From the NCBI RefSeq assembly GCF_932294415.1, contig NC_065544.1, positions 37,504,310 to 37,568,309 of the forward strand: a stretch of 64,000 nt of DNA, given 5' to 3'. Below the pieces are notes generated by a model. That model ran no database searches. It was not told the DNA's origin and saw only the letters and a list, made by a program, of their open reading frames with translations. The position numbers and the translations under genes were made by a program. The stretch is from Quercus robur. Its lineage: Eukaryota; Streptophyta; Magnoliopsida; Fagales; Fagaceae. Shown here piece after piece: positions 1-10,880 of this stretch (positions within the stretch are counted from its first letter, which is position 1; every line of letters begins with the position of its first letter).

Positions 1-2160
1 TGTCACATTGGCAATAGGATTTTCTTTCGAGTTGGTACAAAGAAGACTGCATATGAGATATGGAATGGGAAGAAGCCTAAAGTGAAGTATTTCCGGGTAT
101 TTGGAAGTAAATGTTATATCTTAAATGATCGAGAGAATCTTGGGAAGTTTGATGCAAGAAGTGATGAGGGTATTTTTCTTGGCTACTCTACTACAAGTCG
201 AGCGTATAGAGTGTTTAACAAGAGAACAAAGGCTGTGATGGAATCCATAAATGTCAAGATTGATGATGCCTTACCTAAGGTGGAAATGATTGATGATGTA
301 GAAGGGCCGAGCACCGAAGAGCCTGATGTTGAGGTAGAAGCTTTGGATATAGAAGGTGAAGAACCTATACCAGAAGTAGAATCGACTCCCATCAACCCAA
401 GAATGGAAACGAGATCGATGTCTAGAACTTCAAGTCCTCTTACTCCTCCAGAAGTTCATCCTCCTATCTCTCGTAGTGATGAAGTTTCCACTTCAAAAAG
501 GCCATCTTCAAGAATTATCAAGAATCATCCGGAAAGTAATATCATAGGATCACTTGATGACGGTCTTCGCCTCAGGAAAGGAAATATTCTGCTAGCCAAT
601 CATGTAACATATCACTGTTATCTTGCACAGTTTGAACCAAAAAGGGTTGAAGAGGCTCTTCAAGATGAGAATTGGGTTGAGTCAATGCATGAAGAGCTGA
701 ATCAGTTTGTGAGGAATGATGTGTGGGAACTTGCTCCACGGCCTGAGAACGTTCATGTTATAGGCACAAAGTGGATCTTTAAAAACAAAACTGATGAAGA
801 TGGAGAGATAATTCGAAACAAGTCTCGGTTAGTGGCTCAAGGATACACACAAGTAGAAGGGGTGGATTTTGATGAATCATTTGCTCCGGTGGCAAGACTC
901 GAATCCATTCGAATCCTCATGTCCATTGCGTGCACTTTGAATTTCAAACTTTATCAAATGGATGTTAAGTGTGCTTTTCTGAATGGATATCTAAATAAAG
1001 AAGTTTTTGTTGAGCAACCAAAAGGATTTGAGGATCCTCATTTTCTAGATCATGTATTAAGATTGAAGAAAGCACTTTATGGTTTAAAACAAGCGCCTAG
1101 AGCCTGGTACGATCGTCTTACACATTATCTTCTAGATAGAGGTTTCAAGAGAGGGTACGCCGATCGAACTCTGTTTGTCAAAAATGATGAAGATTATCTC
1201 CTTGTAGCACAAGTCTATGTTGATGACATAGTGTTTGGGGCAACTATCGAAGATCGTGCTACTGAATTTTCTGAGGAGATGAAGAAGGAGTTTGAGATGA
1301 GCATGGTGGGGGAGCTCACATTCTTTTTGGGTCTTCAAGTCAAACAACAGAAGGAGGGTATATTTGTATCTCAAGAGAAGTATGCCAGAAACATTGTCAA
1401 GAAGTTTGGCCTAGACTCCAAAAAACATGCCTCCACTCCTATGAGCTCTTCCACTAAACTGAATGTGGATTCATCAGGAGTTGAAGTAAGTCCTACATTG
1501 TATAGGAGCATCATAGGAAGTTTGCTCTACCTTACAGCCAGTAGACCGGACATTGCTTTCAGTGTGGGCGTTTGTGCCAGGTACCAAGCTAATCCGAAGG
1601 AATCTCATCTGACTGCTACTAAGCGAATCATTCGATATGTGAACGGTACTGCAAACTATGGTCTGTGGTATTCAAAAGACTCAAATGCGTGTCTTGCTGG
1701 GTATTCAGATGCTGACTGGGCTGGAAGTGTAGACGATCGGAAAAGCACTTCAGGCGGTTGTTTTTATCTTGGTAACAATCTTGTTTCGTGGATGAGCAAG
1801 AAGCAGAATTCAGTGTCTCTATCTACTGCAGAAGCAGAATACATCGCTGCTGGAAGTTGCTGCACTCAGCTTCTTTGGATGAAGAAATTACTTCATGACT
1901 ATGGAATTCCTCAAGAAACGATGTGTGTCTTCTGTGACAACACCAGTGCCATCAATCTTTCCAAAAATCCTGTTCAGCATTCAAAATCCAAACACATAGA
2001 GATACGTTACCATTTCATTCGGGATTTGGTAGAGGAAAGAGTTGTGTGTCTTGAGTTCATACACACCGACAATCAAAAGGCGGATATCTTCACCAAGCCT
2101 CTCGATGGTCCACGGTTTGAATCACTCCGTAAGACCATTGGTGTTGGTACAATTCCTTGA
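1..2160 (+). CDS. Ty1/copia (Sire-type) Pol: integrase C-terminus, reverse transcriptase, RNase H; 5' partial
   Basis: The frame is open from base 1 to the stop at 2158-2160, so the gene begins off the left edge. The product is the C-terminal part of a copia polyprotein that integrates and reverse-transcribes the element. Seen in order: the integrase tail with the [15 protein letters not shown] motif, an acidic/serine-rich linker, the RT domain opening near [10 protein letters not shown] (about 650-720), the RT catalytic YVDDIVFG (about 1216-1239), the RNase H motif DADWAG (about 1708), AEAEYIAA and [12 protein letters not shown]. No internal stop or frameshift interrupts it, which argues for a young copy. 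An accessory ORF and repeated polypurine tracts downstream place it in the Sire lineage. The GTG at 82 is not a real start; the protein simply continues from upstream. Confidence 0.95.
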   Translation, partial: CHIGNRIFFRVGTKKTAYEIWNGKKPKVKYFRVFGSKCYILNDRENLGKFDARSDEGIFLGYSTTSRAYRVFNKRTKAVMESINVKIDDALPKVEMIDDVEGPSTEEPDVEVEALDIEGEEPIPEVESTPINPRMETRSMSRTSSPLTPPEVHPPISRSDEVSTSKRPSSRIIKNHPESNIIGSLDDGLRLRKGNILLANHVTYHCYLAQFEPKRVEEALQDENWVESMHEELNQFVRNDVWELAPRPENVHVIGTKWIFKNKTDEDGEIIRNKSRLVAQGYTQVEGVDFDESFAPVARLESIRILMSIACTLNFKLYQMDVKCAFLNGYLNKEVFVEQPKGFEDPHFLDHVLRLKKALYGLKQAPRAWYDRLTHYLLDRGFKRGYADRTLFVKNDEDYLLVAQVYVDDIVFGATIEDRATEFSEEMKKEFEMSMVGELTFFLGLQVKQQKEGIFVSQEKYARNIVKKFGLDSKKHASTPMSSSTKLNVDSSGVEVSPTLYRSIIGSLLYLTASRPDIAFSVGVCARYQANPKESHLTATKRIIRYVNGTANYGLWYSKDSNACLAGYSDADWAGSVDDRKSTSGGCFYLGNNLVSWMSKKQNSVSLSTAEAEYIAAGSCCTQLLWMKKLLHDYGIPQETMCVFCDNTSAINLSKNPVQHSKSKHIEIRYHFIRDLVEERVVCLEFIHTDNQKADIFTKPLDGPRFESLRKTIGVGTIP

Positions 2161-3240
2161 CTCTCTTGTGTGTTGTGTGCTTCACATTTTTATAATATGA
2201 TAAATCTGTCTGTGTTGGGGCACACACCTTTTTGTTTAGCCTTTTTGTGCAACATGTTTCTTGTTTGTTTGTCCTTTTGTGAATACTGCTGTTTCTTTTT
2301 ATGCTTGTTCAATCATTTTTGTTTCTTGTGTCAAAAATCCAAAAATCACATAAAAAATTAGAAAATCAAAAAGCTTGATTGACTTTGTTGAGTTTTGTCT
2401 CAAAACTTGTTTTGCCTTGTACCTTTGTGCTAATGGCTTTGTGCATTTTCGAGCATTGCTTGTTTTCATGCACTTTTATCACTGTGGGAAAAATCTTGAA
2501 ACCTATGTGATTGTTGTAAATAGATCTTCAAACTTGTTATGAATGATTAGTGAATGGCTATGTTGATCTTGAGACATGCATAGACTTGTGTCTATATATC
2601 TTCTCACTCTTTATTTTTTTTTTGTTTTTATAAAAAGAGCTCACCAAATGTAAATCTCCAAATGAAAAGAGATATTGAGCTGCAAAAGCCTGTCGCACAT
2701 TCTAGTATTTGACTAGGAAAAAGGGTAAGCGACCTTATGTGAAAGTGAATGTTTATTCAAAAAGCCAAAGGCTTATTCATTAAAGTGAAATGTCAAATAT
2801 CACTCTCACAATGAGAGATGATTGCCTCAAAAGAGCAAAAAGATCAAATGTTATGTTTGAAAGTGGAGTAAAATGATAAGCTCCAAGTTATGCTATCAAG
2901 TTGTGTGGGAGGTCATATATACATATTTCTATAATTGAGATGGGTCACATGATCTAGTGCTAATTGTGTATGCCTTGGTTGAATTGATCATTGAAGCTTC
3001 ACATTAGACGAAGGACTATCTCATTGTTGATATCCACACACTATACACAAGTTTATGTTCAATAAATGCCATATTCATTTATGTGATTGTACTTGATGAA
3101 ATGTGTTTTTCACATGCTCAATCTTTGTTAATTCCAGCACAAAAATATTTTTGAGTGTTTTAGGTGTTTTTGGAAAGTATTTTGTTTGAAAAATCTGAAA
3201 ATTTCAAAAATCCAGTTTTTGCCCTGTTTTGGCGGCTCAG

Positions 3241-3478
3241 TCGCGGGTGTGTCAAGTCGCGAGCCTCAGTCGCATCTTCGCTGGTCATTTTTGGCGATTT
3301 GTTCGCGAGTGGAAGGTCCAGTCGCGAGGTTCACTCAGAGATTTTCGCGGCTCAGCTCGCGACTCACTCGCGGGTAGACCCTCTAGTCGCGAAAAACACT
3401 TAGCAAAATTTTTCAAATTTTTGTTCTTGAGTAATCTGGCGACTGTGTGGCGACTTATTTCAGTCGCGAAAATCGCGT
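3241..3478. promoter_or_regulatory. Cluster of about ten TCGCG/CGCGA palindromic motifs upstream of the accessory ORF
   Basis: CGCG occurs about ten times in 240 bp (near 3241, 3267, 3303, 3331, 3354, 3367, 3379, 3386, 3464 and 3473), most often as the palindrome TCGCGA, inside AT-rich surroundings. The same motif is clustered in the U3 part of this element's LTR (6145-6332). Repetition at two positions that could act as promoters suggests a cis-regulatory array. The surviving CpGs also fit a recent insertion. No factor can be named. Confidence 0.5.
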
Positions 3479-3639
3479 GTTTTGGACATACAGGGGCAAT
3501 TTTTAAACTTTTTGTTTTTCCCTCAATCTTTTTGTGACTGTTCATTGTCTCTTTCATATGCACTTTCCCATTCACACCGTGCCTCCATTGTCGATCTCCA
3601 TTGTTTGCTTCTTCTCAGCTAAAAATCGTCGACTAACAG

Positions 3640-4128
3640 GTATGGTTTTCTGTCTTGCACTCTACTTTACTTGCTGTCATGGTTTTCCCTTTGGATTATT
3701 CACTTTTGAGTGTGGTTTTGTGATGGGTTTTTAGCTCAACTGTTTCTCGTTATCCTTACTTAGCTTAAGGTAGCTTGTGCTTCTGGTTTTGACTTTTTTT
3801 TTTTTTTGGTTGTGTTCTTCATTATGTGCTTAGCTAGGGTTAGCTATTTTTGTCTGATCTGCTGTTTGATGTCGTGTTTCACTATGATCCTGTGTGGTAA
3901 TCCATTGATGTATTGTTGAATGTGGGTCCTTTTCCAGCTGATTATGTGGTTATTTTTGGCCTCCCTCTTCTGTGTAGTTCAATTTGGGCCATGTGTGTCT
4001 CTCATTGTTATTGTCTGACCATTTTCATCCAACTGTTAGGGTTTCTTCATTGTCCCTAAATTTTCACTAACCCACTGCTGATATAGTCTGTTGATTGTGT
4101 TCTGTCATTTCCCTTGTTTATAATGCAG
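3640..4128 (+). other. Probable leader intron of the accessory (envelope-position) ORF
   Basis: A donor CAG|GTATGG at 3639/3640 and an acceptor TTTATAATGCAG at 4128 bound 489 bp of T-rich sequence. The acceptor lies 8 nt before the ATG at 4136. The second Sire-type element in this window has the same arrangement (intron 18279-18721, ATG at 18732). Splicing is inferred from sequence only. Confidence 0.45.
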
Positions 4129-4135
4129 ACTGGTC

Positions 4136-5230
4136 ATGTCTCCATTCAAAAAGGCTACTGTGAAAGGAGGTTCTTCCAAAGGGAAGGAACCCGTAATTGA
4201 TGTTGATGAAGACACACCTCTCCCGAAAGTGACTCGCTCTTCATCACAGCGATTCGATCCCAATAAGTTCAGATCATATGCAGCCTATCAGTCATATGAG
4301 AATTTTATTCTTCATGCCACACCATTACTAGAAAGAGCTGTGGATCTGTCCTCACTACATAACACTGACATTCCGAAATGGTTTGCTCACAAGGATTGGA
4401 ATTACCTTCTCTCTGATCCGGATATCGTGTATGAAGAGTTGGTTAAAGAATTTTATGCTAACGCAATTGTGGAAGGAGATGAACTTAAGTGTTGGGTTCG
4501 GCAAAGGAGCTTTTTTGTCTCTCCTACATACCTGGCAGAAATTCTTCACATCAGCAGACCCATTTTTCGACATTCACCGGTCTATGATGATCTATGTCCT
4601 GATGAGGAGCTTCTCAAACAAAGTCTTGGTCAAGACTTGGAGTACTCACCCAATGGCAAATCCATCAGTGTTTCCTCTCTTTCTCCGAAACTGAGAGTGC
4701 TTACAATTGTGATGTTTCACAATTTGTACCCTTTATCAAGTACTGGGTATATGAACCTCGGACGTGCTTTGTTTCTTCATGATCTAATCTCTGATGAAGA
4801 AATCGACATTTGTGCTCATATCTTTCATGTTCTGCGCAAAACGGTTCTTCGAAGTGAGTCTCGGATATGCATTCCTTTCTGCAGTCTCATTTCACGGATC
4901 TTGAAGCTCAAGGGAATTTATCCAACGGCTGATGAGTCTCCTATCCCCAAACCGAGTCCAATCAACATGCGTACATACAATGCAAGTGTTGGACATAGTC
5001 GGAAGAGAGCCAAACCAGAAAATTCTGCATCTCACAGTGACTCTCAGTTCAGCAATCTCTCCCTCGATGAGAAACTTGATCGCATTGTCTCCTCTATCCA
5101 CGAGTTGAATACAAAGATGTCTGGACTCACTGCTTCTCTACACCATCAAAGCAACCGATGGGATATGAAGTTTACTTCTCTTCAAACTCAATTGGATCAA
5201 ATTCAGAGAAAGCTAGAAGAGGATGACTAG
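4136..5230 (+). CDS. Envelope-position accessory ORF, 'putative plant transposon protein' family
   Basis: An intact 364-residue ORF between pol and the 3' LTR, on the sense strand. The N-terminus is basic and serine-rich (about residues 1-45). A central domain includes DWNYLLSDPDIVYEELVKEF, a VRQRSFFVSPTYLAEIL strand and an IVMFHNLYPLSS segment, matching what I know of the plant 'putative plant transposon protein' domain (PF20167). The C-terminus (about 310-364) looks like an amphipathic coiled coil. I see no signal peptide or membrane segment, so 'envelope' describes position only. It is homologous to the broken ORF at 18732-19835. The function is unknown; a nucleic-acid-binding or regulatory role is only a guess. 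The start follows a likely splice acceptor. Confidence 0.75.
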   Translation: MSPFKKATVKGGSSKGKEPVIDVDEDTPLPKVTRSSSQRFDPNKFRSYAAYQSYENFILHATPLLERAVDLSSLHNTDIPKWFAHKDWNYLLSDPDIVYEELVKEFYANAIVEGDELKCWVRQRSFFVSPTYLAEILHISRPIFRHSPVYDDLCPDEELLKQSLGQDLEYSPNGKSISVSSLSPKLRVLTIVMFHNLYPLSSTGYMNLGRALFLHDLISDEEIDICAHIFHVLRKTVLRSESRICIPFCSLISRILKLKGIYPTADESPIPKPSPINMRTYNASVGHSRKRAKPENSASHSDSQFSNLSLDEKLDRIVSSIHELNTKMSGLTASLHHQSNRWDMKFTSLQTQLDQIQRKLEEDD

Positions 5231-5243
5231 CCTATTCCATGAC

Positions 5244-5320
5244 AAAAAGGGGGAGTGATAGGCATAATCAGAGGGGGAGGATATTACCCTAAGGGGGAGC
5301 GTCATTATCTAAGGGGGAGT
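5244..5320 (+). promoter_or_regulatory. Repeated polypurine tracts after the accessory ORF
   Basis: Four GGGGGAG-type tracts lie at 5244-5255, 5271-5280, 5291-5300 and 5311-5320. Multiple polypurine tracts are a known hallmark of Sireviruses. The tract adjoining the LTR is at 5975-5985. Confidence 0.75.
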
Positions 5321-5986
5321 GTCTTTATTTTTATTCAGTTTCATTTTTCTCTTTAAGTTGATATATTGTGTTTTGTAAAACTGTTATTCAGGATATTCTG
5401 TGTCTTTGTACACATGTGCTTTTGTAAGCTTTTAGGGTTGTTGTTTTATGCATAGTTTGTAGGCTTTATGGTATGTACCTTGCTTAAGTGCAGCCTTTAT
5501 GCTATGTTGAAATCAGTACTTTAATCTAAATGTTCTGCATTTTGGTTTTTGTACTGTCACTCTTGTGCCCTTGTAGGATTGTTCCTAGATGCATATGCCT
5601 TGTGTGCTATGCATTGGTTGAGTGTTGAGCATACAAGTGTCTTGCCTTGTGCTTGTTAACTTGTATGTCCTTGTGTTCATTCCAAGTGTGAATGAGCACT
5701 GTGATCACTACCTTGTGGTATTCACTTGGTTGATCAAGCCATGATTTGTTTATTAACTCCATCTTTGCTTGATCACATATTGCCTGTTTCATATGCATTT
5801 ATAATTTTCTGCTTACAATGATCATGGTGTATTGTTGTGTTTCAGGAGTATTATGTTCATATGATTCAAGTGCTTCACAGCTTCTAGAGTTAGGTGTGAG
5901 TGAGTTTTGTTCAACTGTTCCCAACTCACATGTTAAGTCTAGAGTCTGTTTTAGGGTTTTGTCACGAAATAGCCAAAGGGGGAGAT
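5321..5986 (+). other. 3' untranslated part of the young Sire-type element, ending in the primary polypurine tract
   Basis: No coding signal. The tract AAAGGGGGAGA (5975-5985) lies one base before the LTR and would prime plus-strand synthesis. Confidence 0.7.
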
Positions 5987-7096
5987 TGTAAGGTTGAATT
6001 TATTCAACCATCTAATTGGCTTTATTCCGTGCCAAATTTGCTTGTAATTCAGCATTTAGTTACCCTGTATTTAGGTGGGTTTATTGTAAGGGTAGTGAGT
6101 GAGATAGAGTGAAGTTTGCTCAAGAGTGTGCAAGAAAACAGAGACTCGCGGCTGGGACTCGCGGGTGGACTCGTGGCTGCAAGCCGCCAGAAGCTGCACA
6201 CGTGCCAAGCATGCTGGAAGATGAACAGTCATGCTAGCTGGAGCACTACAGGACAAAACAGGACAACTGGCCATACGGTTAACTCGCGACTGGATCTCGC
6301 GACTTGGTCAAGCCGCGAGGTCAAGCCGCGAGCCACCCCTGTTTTGCCAAAACCTGACGTTTCACATTCCTCTCCCACTCCAGTATAAATACCCCTTTAA
6401 CCCACGATTGAAAGAGAGCTTCCAGAGAGAATTTTGAGAGAGAAACCCTAAAGAAAAACAAGATTGTTTCACACACAATCCCTACCTTAGAGTTTCATCA
6501 TATTCCTCAACTCTCTTCCTCTCCATTGTAAAATCCTTGAGAGGCATTATACCAAACCTGGTTCTCACCATCATCATCTTTGTGAGACAGTCGTTTGGAG
6601 TTCTGGGAAGCAGTTAGGAAGGAACCAATCTTCATTGGTTGATGCTACGGTCTAGTAGCGGAATCCGGGAAGCTAGAAAAGAAAAAGGTTCGGCGCAACC
6701 TCGTTGGAGCAAGAAGCTTGGAGGGCTTAGGTGCACTGGGTAGATTAGGCTTGGAGGGTCTATTGCTGTCCTTGTATCCCAACTGTATTTTCTAGTGGAT
6801 TGATTACCGCTTGGAGGGCGGCGGAGAGGTTTTTCGCCGAGGACTTCGGTTTCCTCTTCGATAACACATCGCGTGTTGTCTTTGTGTTTGAATCTTCCTT
6901 CCTCTCTATCTTTGCCTTTATATTATCTGCTGTGATCTTATTATGTTATGGCTTAGATAGTATTTAACCTATTTCACATTATAGCATATGTTAAGTTTTC
7001 GCACACTTGTTGTTTAACATATTGCTTGTGTTGGTTAAGTTAATTTTTGGGGGTCTAAACGTTCAAAAGTGTTTTGTACACGTTTTTGAACTTTCA
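5987..7096 (+). mobile_element. 3' LTR of the young Sire-type Ty1/copia element
   Basis: It begins TGTAAGGTTGAAT right after the polypurine tract and ends TTTGAACTTTCA, giving TG...CA ends and 1110 bp. U3 contains TCGCG motifs at 6145-6332 followed by a TATA box, TATAAATA at 6384-6391. The base run ATACT follows the LTR; its partner target duplication would lie off the left edge. The insertion interrupts the minus-strand gag pseudogene directly after its second zinc knuckle. Confidence 0.8.
6145..6332. promoter_or_regulatory. U3 cluster of TCGCG motifs upstream of the LTR TATA box
   Basis: Four CTCGCG motifs and two CCGCGAG motifs occur in 190 bp, mirroring the cluster at 3241-3478. The TATA box at 6384-6391 lies about 50 bp downstream, as expected for an LTR promoter. 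Confidence 0.5.
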
Positions 7097-7106
7097 ATAC
7101 TATTAC

Positions 7107-8820
7107 TCTATTGAGTGGCTAACCACTTGTAGCAATTTGGACGAGTATGCCTTAAAACTCCACAATGACGACAAAGATGCTGCTCCTTCTATTTAGACTT
7201 TTGGTTATCACCCTTCTTAGTCCTAGGGTTGCTAGTCTCTTTGTTTTCAAGCTTAGGGGGTGCACCTAAAATTGATTTACCTTTGTCTACGTTCTCACCA
7301 ACTATATCAATTTTGCAATCATTGTTCTTAGAATTAACATTATTAGCAAGTGAGACAAACACAATAATGGTAGTAGAAGCAATATTAGGAGAAGAGAAAT
7401 CATACCCCAAAACGATTCTATCAGAAGTAGATTTCTAAAAGCTAAGCATTTCATCAAGCTTTGCACTGGAAGTCCTCTCCAATTGAGCTCTGACCTGTGA
7501 CAATTCTGCTTCAAGCTTCTTGGTCTTTTCTGCCAAGAAGTTGTTCTCAAACCACAATGCTCCAATGGTCTAATTAGCTTCGTCAAACTTTGTGGAGCGC
7601 TCTTCTCAATATAGCTCAACATCACTCAGCTTCTTGGTGGCCAGCCTATATAGTTTCTCATGCTTCTCAGAAACCTTGTACAATTTTTCATAGGTTGTAT
7701 GGATATCATCTTGATCGTCCATTTTCTCAAACTTAGAGTCCACCAAGTCCTCTTCATCATCTACTGTTTCTGAAACCCCATCAGTAGGATCAACTATAGC
7801 AATGAAGGCATTCAAGATTCCCTCGCCATCATTGTCATCTGAATCATCCTTAGGCTCGATGTCACTCAAGGTTGCAGCAAGGGCCTTGCTTTTCCTAATG
7901 GTCTTAAGATATGTTGGACATTCTTGTTTCATATGTCCAAAACCTTGACACCCAAAGCACTTTGGTCCTGAGGGAACAGTGTACTGACCGTCATCCCTAG
8001 CATCCTTCTTCCCTTTATCTTAGCTCTTAAATTGTGAAGAACTCGATTGCTTTTGATCCTTGTCGAATCCTTTTGCATTGGCATTCTTTGTAAACTTTTT
8101 GAACTGCCTCGTGATATAAAATTTCATCCTAGAATCTTCATCATCAGAAGACCCATCGGTATCATTGCTTTTGGCCTTCAGTGCCATGCTCTTGCTCTTG
8201 CTTAATTTCTTGATCCTAGTAAAACTCATTTCAAAAGTTTGCAAGTTGCCAACCAGCTCTGTCAGAGGAATTTTGTCAATGTCCTTTGATTCCTGAATAA
8301 CGGTAATCTTGGCATGGAATCTCTTCGGTAGAGATCTGAGCACCTTTCTTACAACCTTGGGTTCGGGAATGGTTTTCCCAAGATTAAAGGCAGAGTTGAC
8401 TATATCCTTTAGCTTGGCATAGAACTTATCAAACGACTCATCCTCCTCCATCTTAATTTCTTTAAAGCTTATGGTAACCCTTTGAAGCTTTGAATCCTTA
8501 ACGGCCTTAGTCCCTTCATAGGTTATCTGAAAGATAGTCCATGCTTCCTTAGTAGTTTTTGTAGATGATATCTTCTTAAACTCTTTATTGATGACCGCAC
8601 TAAATAAAGCATTCAATGCTCCGCTGTTGAAGTTTACCGCTTTGATCTTAGCATCATCCCAATCAGCCGGTGCTTCCTTTGGCTTAGTCTAGCCAATCTC
8701 CACAGCTTGCCACACTTTCTCATCTAAGGACTGAAAGAAAGCTCTCATGCGTACTTTCCTATATGTATAGTTAGTGCCATCAAATAAAGGAGGTATAATT
8801 AAAGATTGTCCTCTATCCAT
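7107..8820 (-). pseudogene. Ty1/copia Gag pseudogene (minus-strand element), cut by the young Sire-type insertion
   Basis: Gag would be the capsid/nucleocapsid protein. The ATG is at 8820 (reads MDRGQSLIIPPLFDGTNY), 58 nt downstream of the primer-binding site. A capsid (UBN2/DUF4219-like) region runs through about 8616-8250, with the typical PKRFHAKI segment. A first CCHC knuckle, CFGCQGFGHMKQEC, lies near 7918-7960; an acidic coiled-coil region follows, and a second knuckle, CRHCGVLRHTRPNC, is at 7132-7173. All parts share one frame, broken by about six stops (for example near 8690, 8020 and 7606). The rest of the element is displaced beyond the left edge by the later insertion. Confidence 0.85.
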
Positions 8821-8877
8821 GACAAACAGGGGTCAATAAATCATACAGCAAAGATTAATCCTAATCAGAGTATGTCT

Positions 8878-8889
8878 ACTCTGATACCA
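8878..8889 (-). promoter_or_regulatory. Primer-binding site (initiator tRNA-Met type) of the minus-strand copia element
   Basis: Minus-strand TGGTATCAGAGT matches the standard copia primer-binding site for initiator methionine tRNA. It lies two bases from the LTR end and fixes the element's orientation. Confidence 0.85.
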
Positions 8890-8891
8890 CT

Positions 8892-10880
8892 TGATAGGCC
8901 AAGAATGTATTGACCCCTTTAGTAACTTAATCAAATTAATTAGTCAAGTGAAATTAATTAGATTCAATTATATGCAATAAGTGTGGTAGTACAAACAAAT
9001 CACCAAATTACTAAATGCAATGGAAATTAAATTTGACACAAGTGATTTGTTTACGAATGAGGAAAACCACCGAGGCAAAACACCACCGAGTGAATTTAAG
9101 GTTGATAGGCCAAGAATGTATTAACCCCTTGTGATGAATTAATTGATTAATTAGCCAAGTTTATTAATTAATCAAATTAGCATGCAAGATGCGTGGTAGC
9201 ACAAACAAATCACCAATTAAACTAAGTATGTAGTGGAAAATAAATTGACATGGTGATTTGTTTACGAATGAGGAAAACTTACACGGTAAAAACCCCACCA
9301 AGTGATTTTAAGGTCACCACTCCCGAGAATCCACTATTATCAAAACAAATGGTTACAAGTAAAGGAATCCCAGTATCTTATACCAACCTACAGTTGAACC
9401 CTTACCCCAATATCCAATTGGACTTGTTCTATAGTGACAATCTTTCCTTTTCAATGCACAACTCCCAGTACATGACTAACTAATTATACGGATCCTAGTA
9501 CGCGACTTCAATCACCAACTAGAGAAGGTTATTGGCTGTAAAGTTCTTCAGTTCATCACACGATGAAGATCAAGAAACTCCTTAGTCACAAAACCCTACT
9601 GTGTAAAAATACAGCAACTTCTTCACAAGAAAGATGAACTAGGGCAAATTCTGTCTCCAATCACAATTTGCTTAAACAAAACTTTATTCAACACTTATGC
9701 AATTTTTGTCACCTTTGACGGCCCTTAAAATAATCCTTATGTATGTCTAGGGTTGTGAGAAAAGAAAGCCCAAACATATACTCACAGATTGGATGAAAAA
9801 CAGACTCGAAAATCTGAGTTTCATAAACCTAGATAGATACCCTATCTGTTGAGCTGCTGTCAAGCCATGGGATTCAAACAGCTCTAAGTCTCGATAGATG
9901 CTAGCTATCGAGCTTTAATGAACAACACTTTTCACACTTGATTCTTAGACAAACTTGCATAGCTTTAACACTTGAACTTGAAACCAAGTTTCTTAAAGTA
10001 TTAAACACATCCTAGATCTACCCAAATACAAGTAAAGTGCATTTTGTCAAAGGATTAGCCAATTATATAAAATAGTGACATATGTTCCTAACATGTGAAA
10101 CACATATGTCCTAACAAAGGTTACCACTCCCGAAAATCCACTATTATCAAAACAACCAGTTACAAGTTAAAGGAATCTCAATACCTAATACCAACCTATA
10201 GTTGAACCCTTACTCCAATACCCAATTAGACTTGTAATGTAGTGACAATCTCTCCTTTCAATGCATGGCTCCTAGTACGTGACTGATCAATCGATGCACA
10301 GATCCAAGTATGTGACTAACGCACCAACTTCAGAAAGATGTTGGCTCCAAAGTTCTTTAGTTCATCCAAACGATGAAGATCAAGAAGCTCCTTGATTACA
10401 AAACCCTTGGCGCAAAGACGCAGCAGCTTCTACAAAGAATATGATGAACTAGGGCAAATTGTCTCCGGTCACAATATGCATACACAATGACTTTGCATTA
10501 AGTTGCTTAATCTTTCATCACCTTTAACGGCCCTTAAAATAATCCTTATATATGTTTAGGGTTGTGAGACAAGAAACCCTACACAAATAACTTGGATATG
10601 CATGAAAAACATATCTAGAAATCTGAATTTCGTAATTCTCAATAGATACAACTTCTATTGAGAGCTGTTGAGAATTCTTATTAAACCTCGATAGATATTA
10701 TCTGTAAAGCTTTAATGAACAACACTTCTTCACTTATTTCTTCGACAGACTTGCACGACTTCAATACTAAACTTAAACTCTTGTTCCTTGAAGTACTAAA
10801 CCATCCTAGATCTACCCAATTACAAGTAAAGTAAATTTTGTCAAAAGATTAGCCAATTTACAATAACATATGTTCTAACA
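8892..10880 (-). mobile_element. 5' LTR of the minus-strand copia element, split by a solo LTR of the same family
   Basis: Read on the minus strand it starts TGTTAGAACATATG at 10880 and ends GGCCTATCA at 8892, next to the primer-binding site. It is interrupted at 9103-10116 by a second LTR of its family; the split halves (8892-9102 and 10122-10880) join at AAGGT. On the minus strand it carries CTCGATAG-type motifs upstream of an ACATATATAAGG TATA-like box. It lies against the older plus-strand copia protease region at 10881. Confidence 0.85.
9103..10116 (-). mobile_element. Solo LTR nested in an LTR of the same family
   Basis: Plus-strand ends are TGATAGGCC and CCTAACA (1014 bp). It is flanked by a perfect 5-bp duplication AAGGT at 9098-9102 and 10117-10121. 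No internal domain is present, so the element was reduced to a solo LTR by recombination between its two LTRs. Confidence 0.9.

Larger units (their letters stand above)
2161..4135 (+). other. Non-coding interval between pol and the accessory ORF of the young Sire-type element
   Basis: About 2 kb with no credible coding region. It holds a T-rich stretch, a CpG-dense block of TCGCG motifs (3241-3478), a short leader-like segment and a likely intron (3640-4128) that ends just before the accessory ORF. Such a long non-coding spacer would be unnecessary if the ORF were translated by readthrough from pol, so separate expression is plausible (inference). Confidence 0.7.

Noticed and set aside
4136..5230. 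True viral envelope glycoprotein
   Set aside because: No signal peptide, transmembrane segment or glycoprotein features; only its position is envelope-like.
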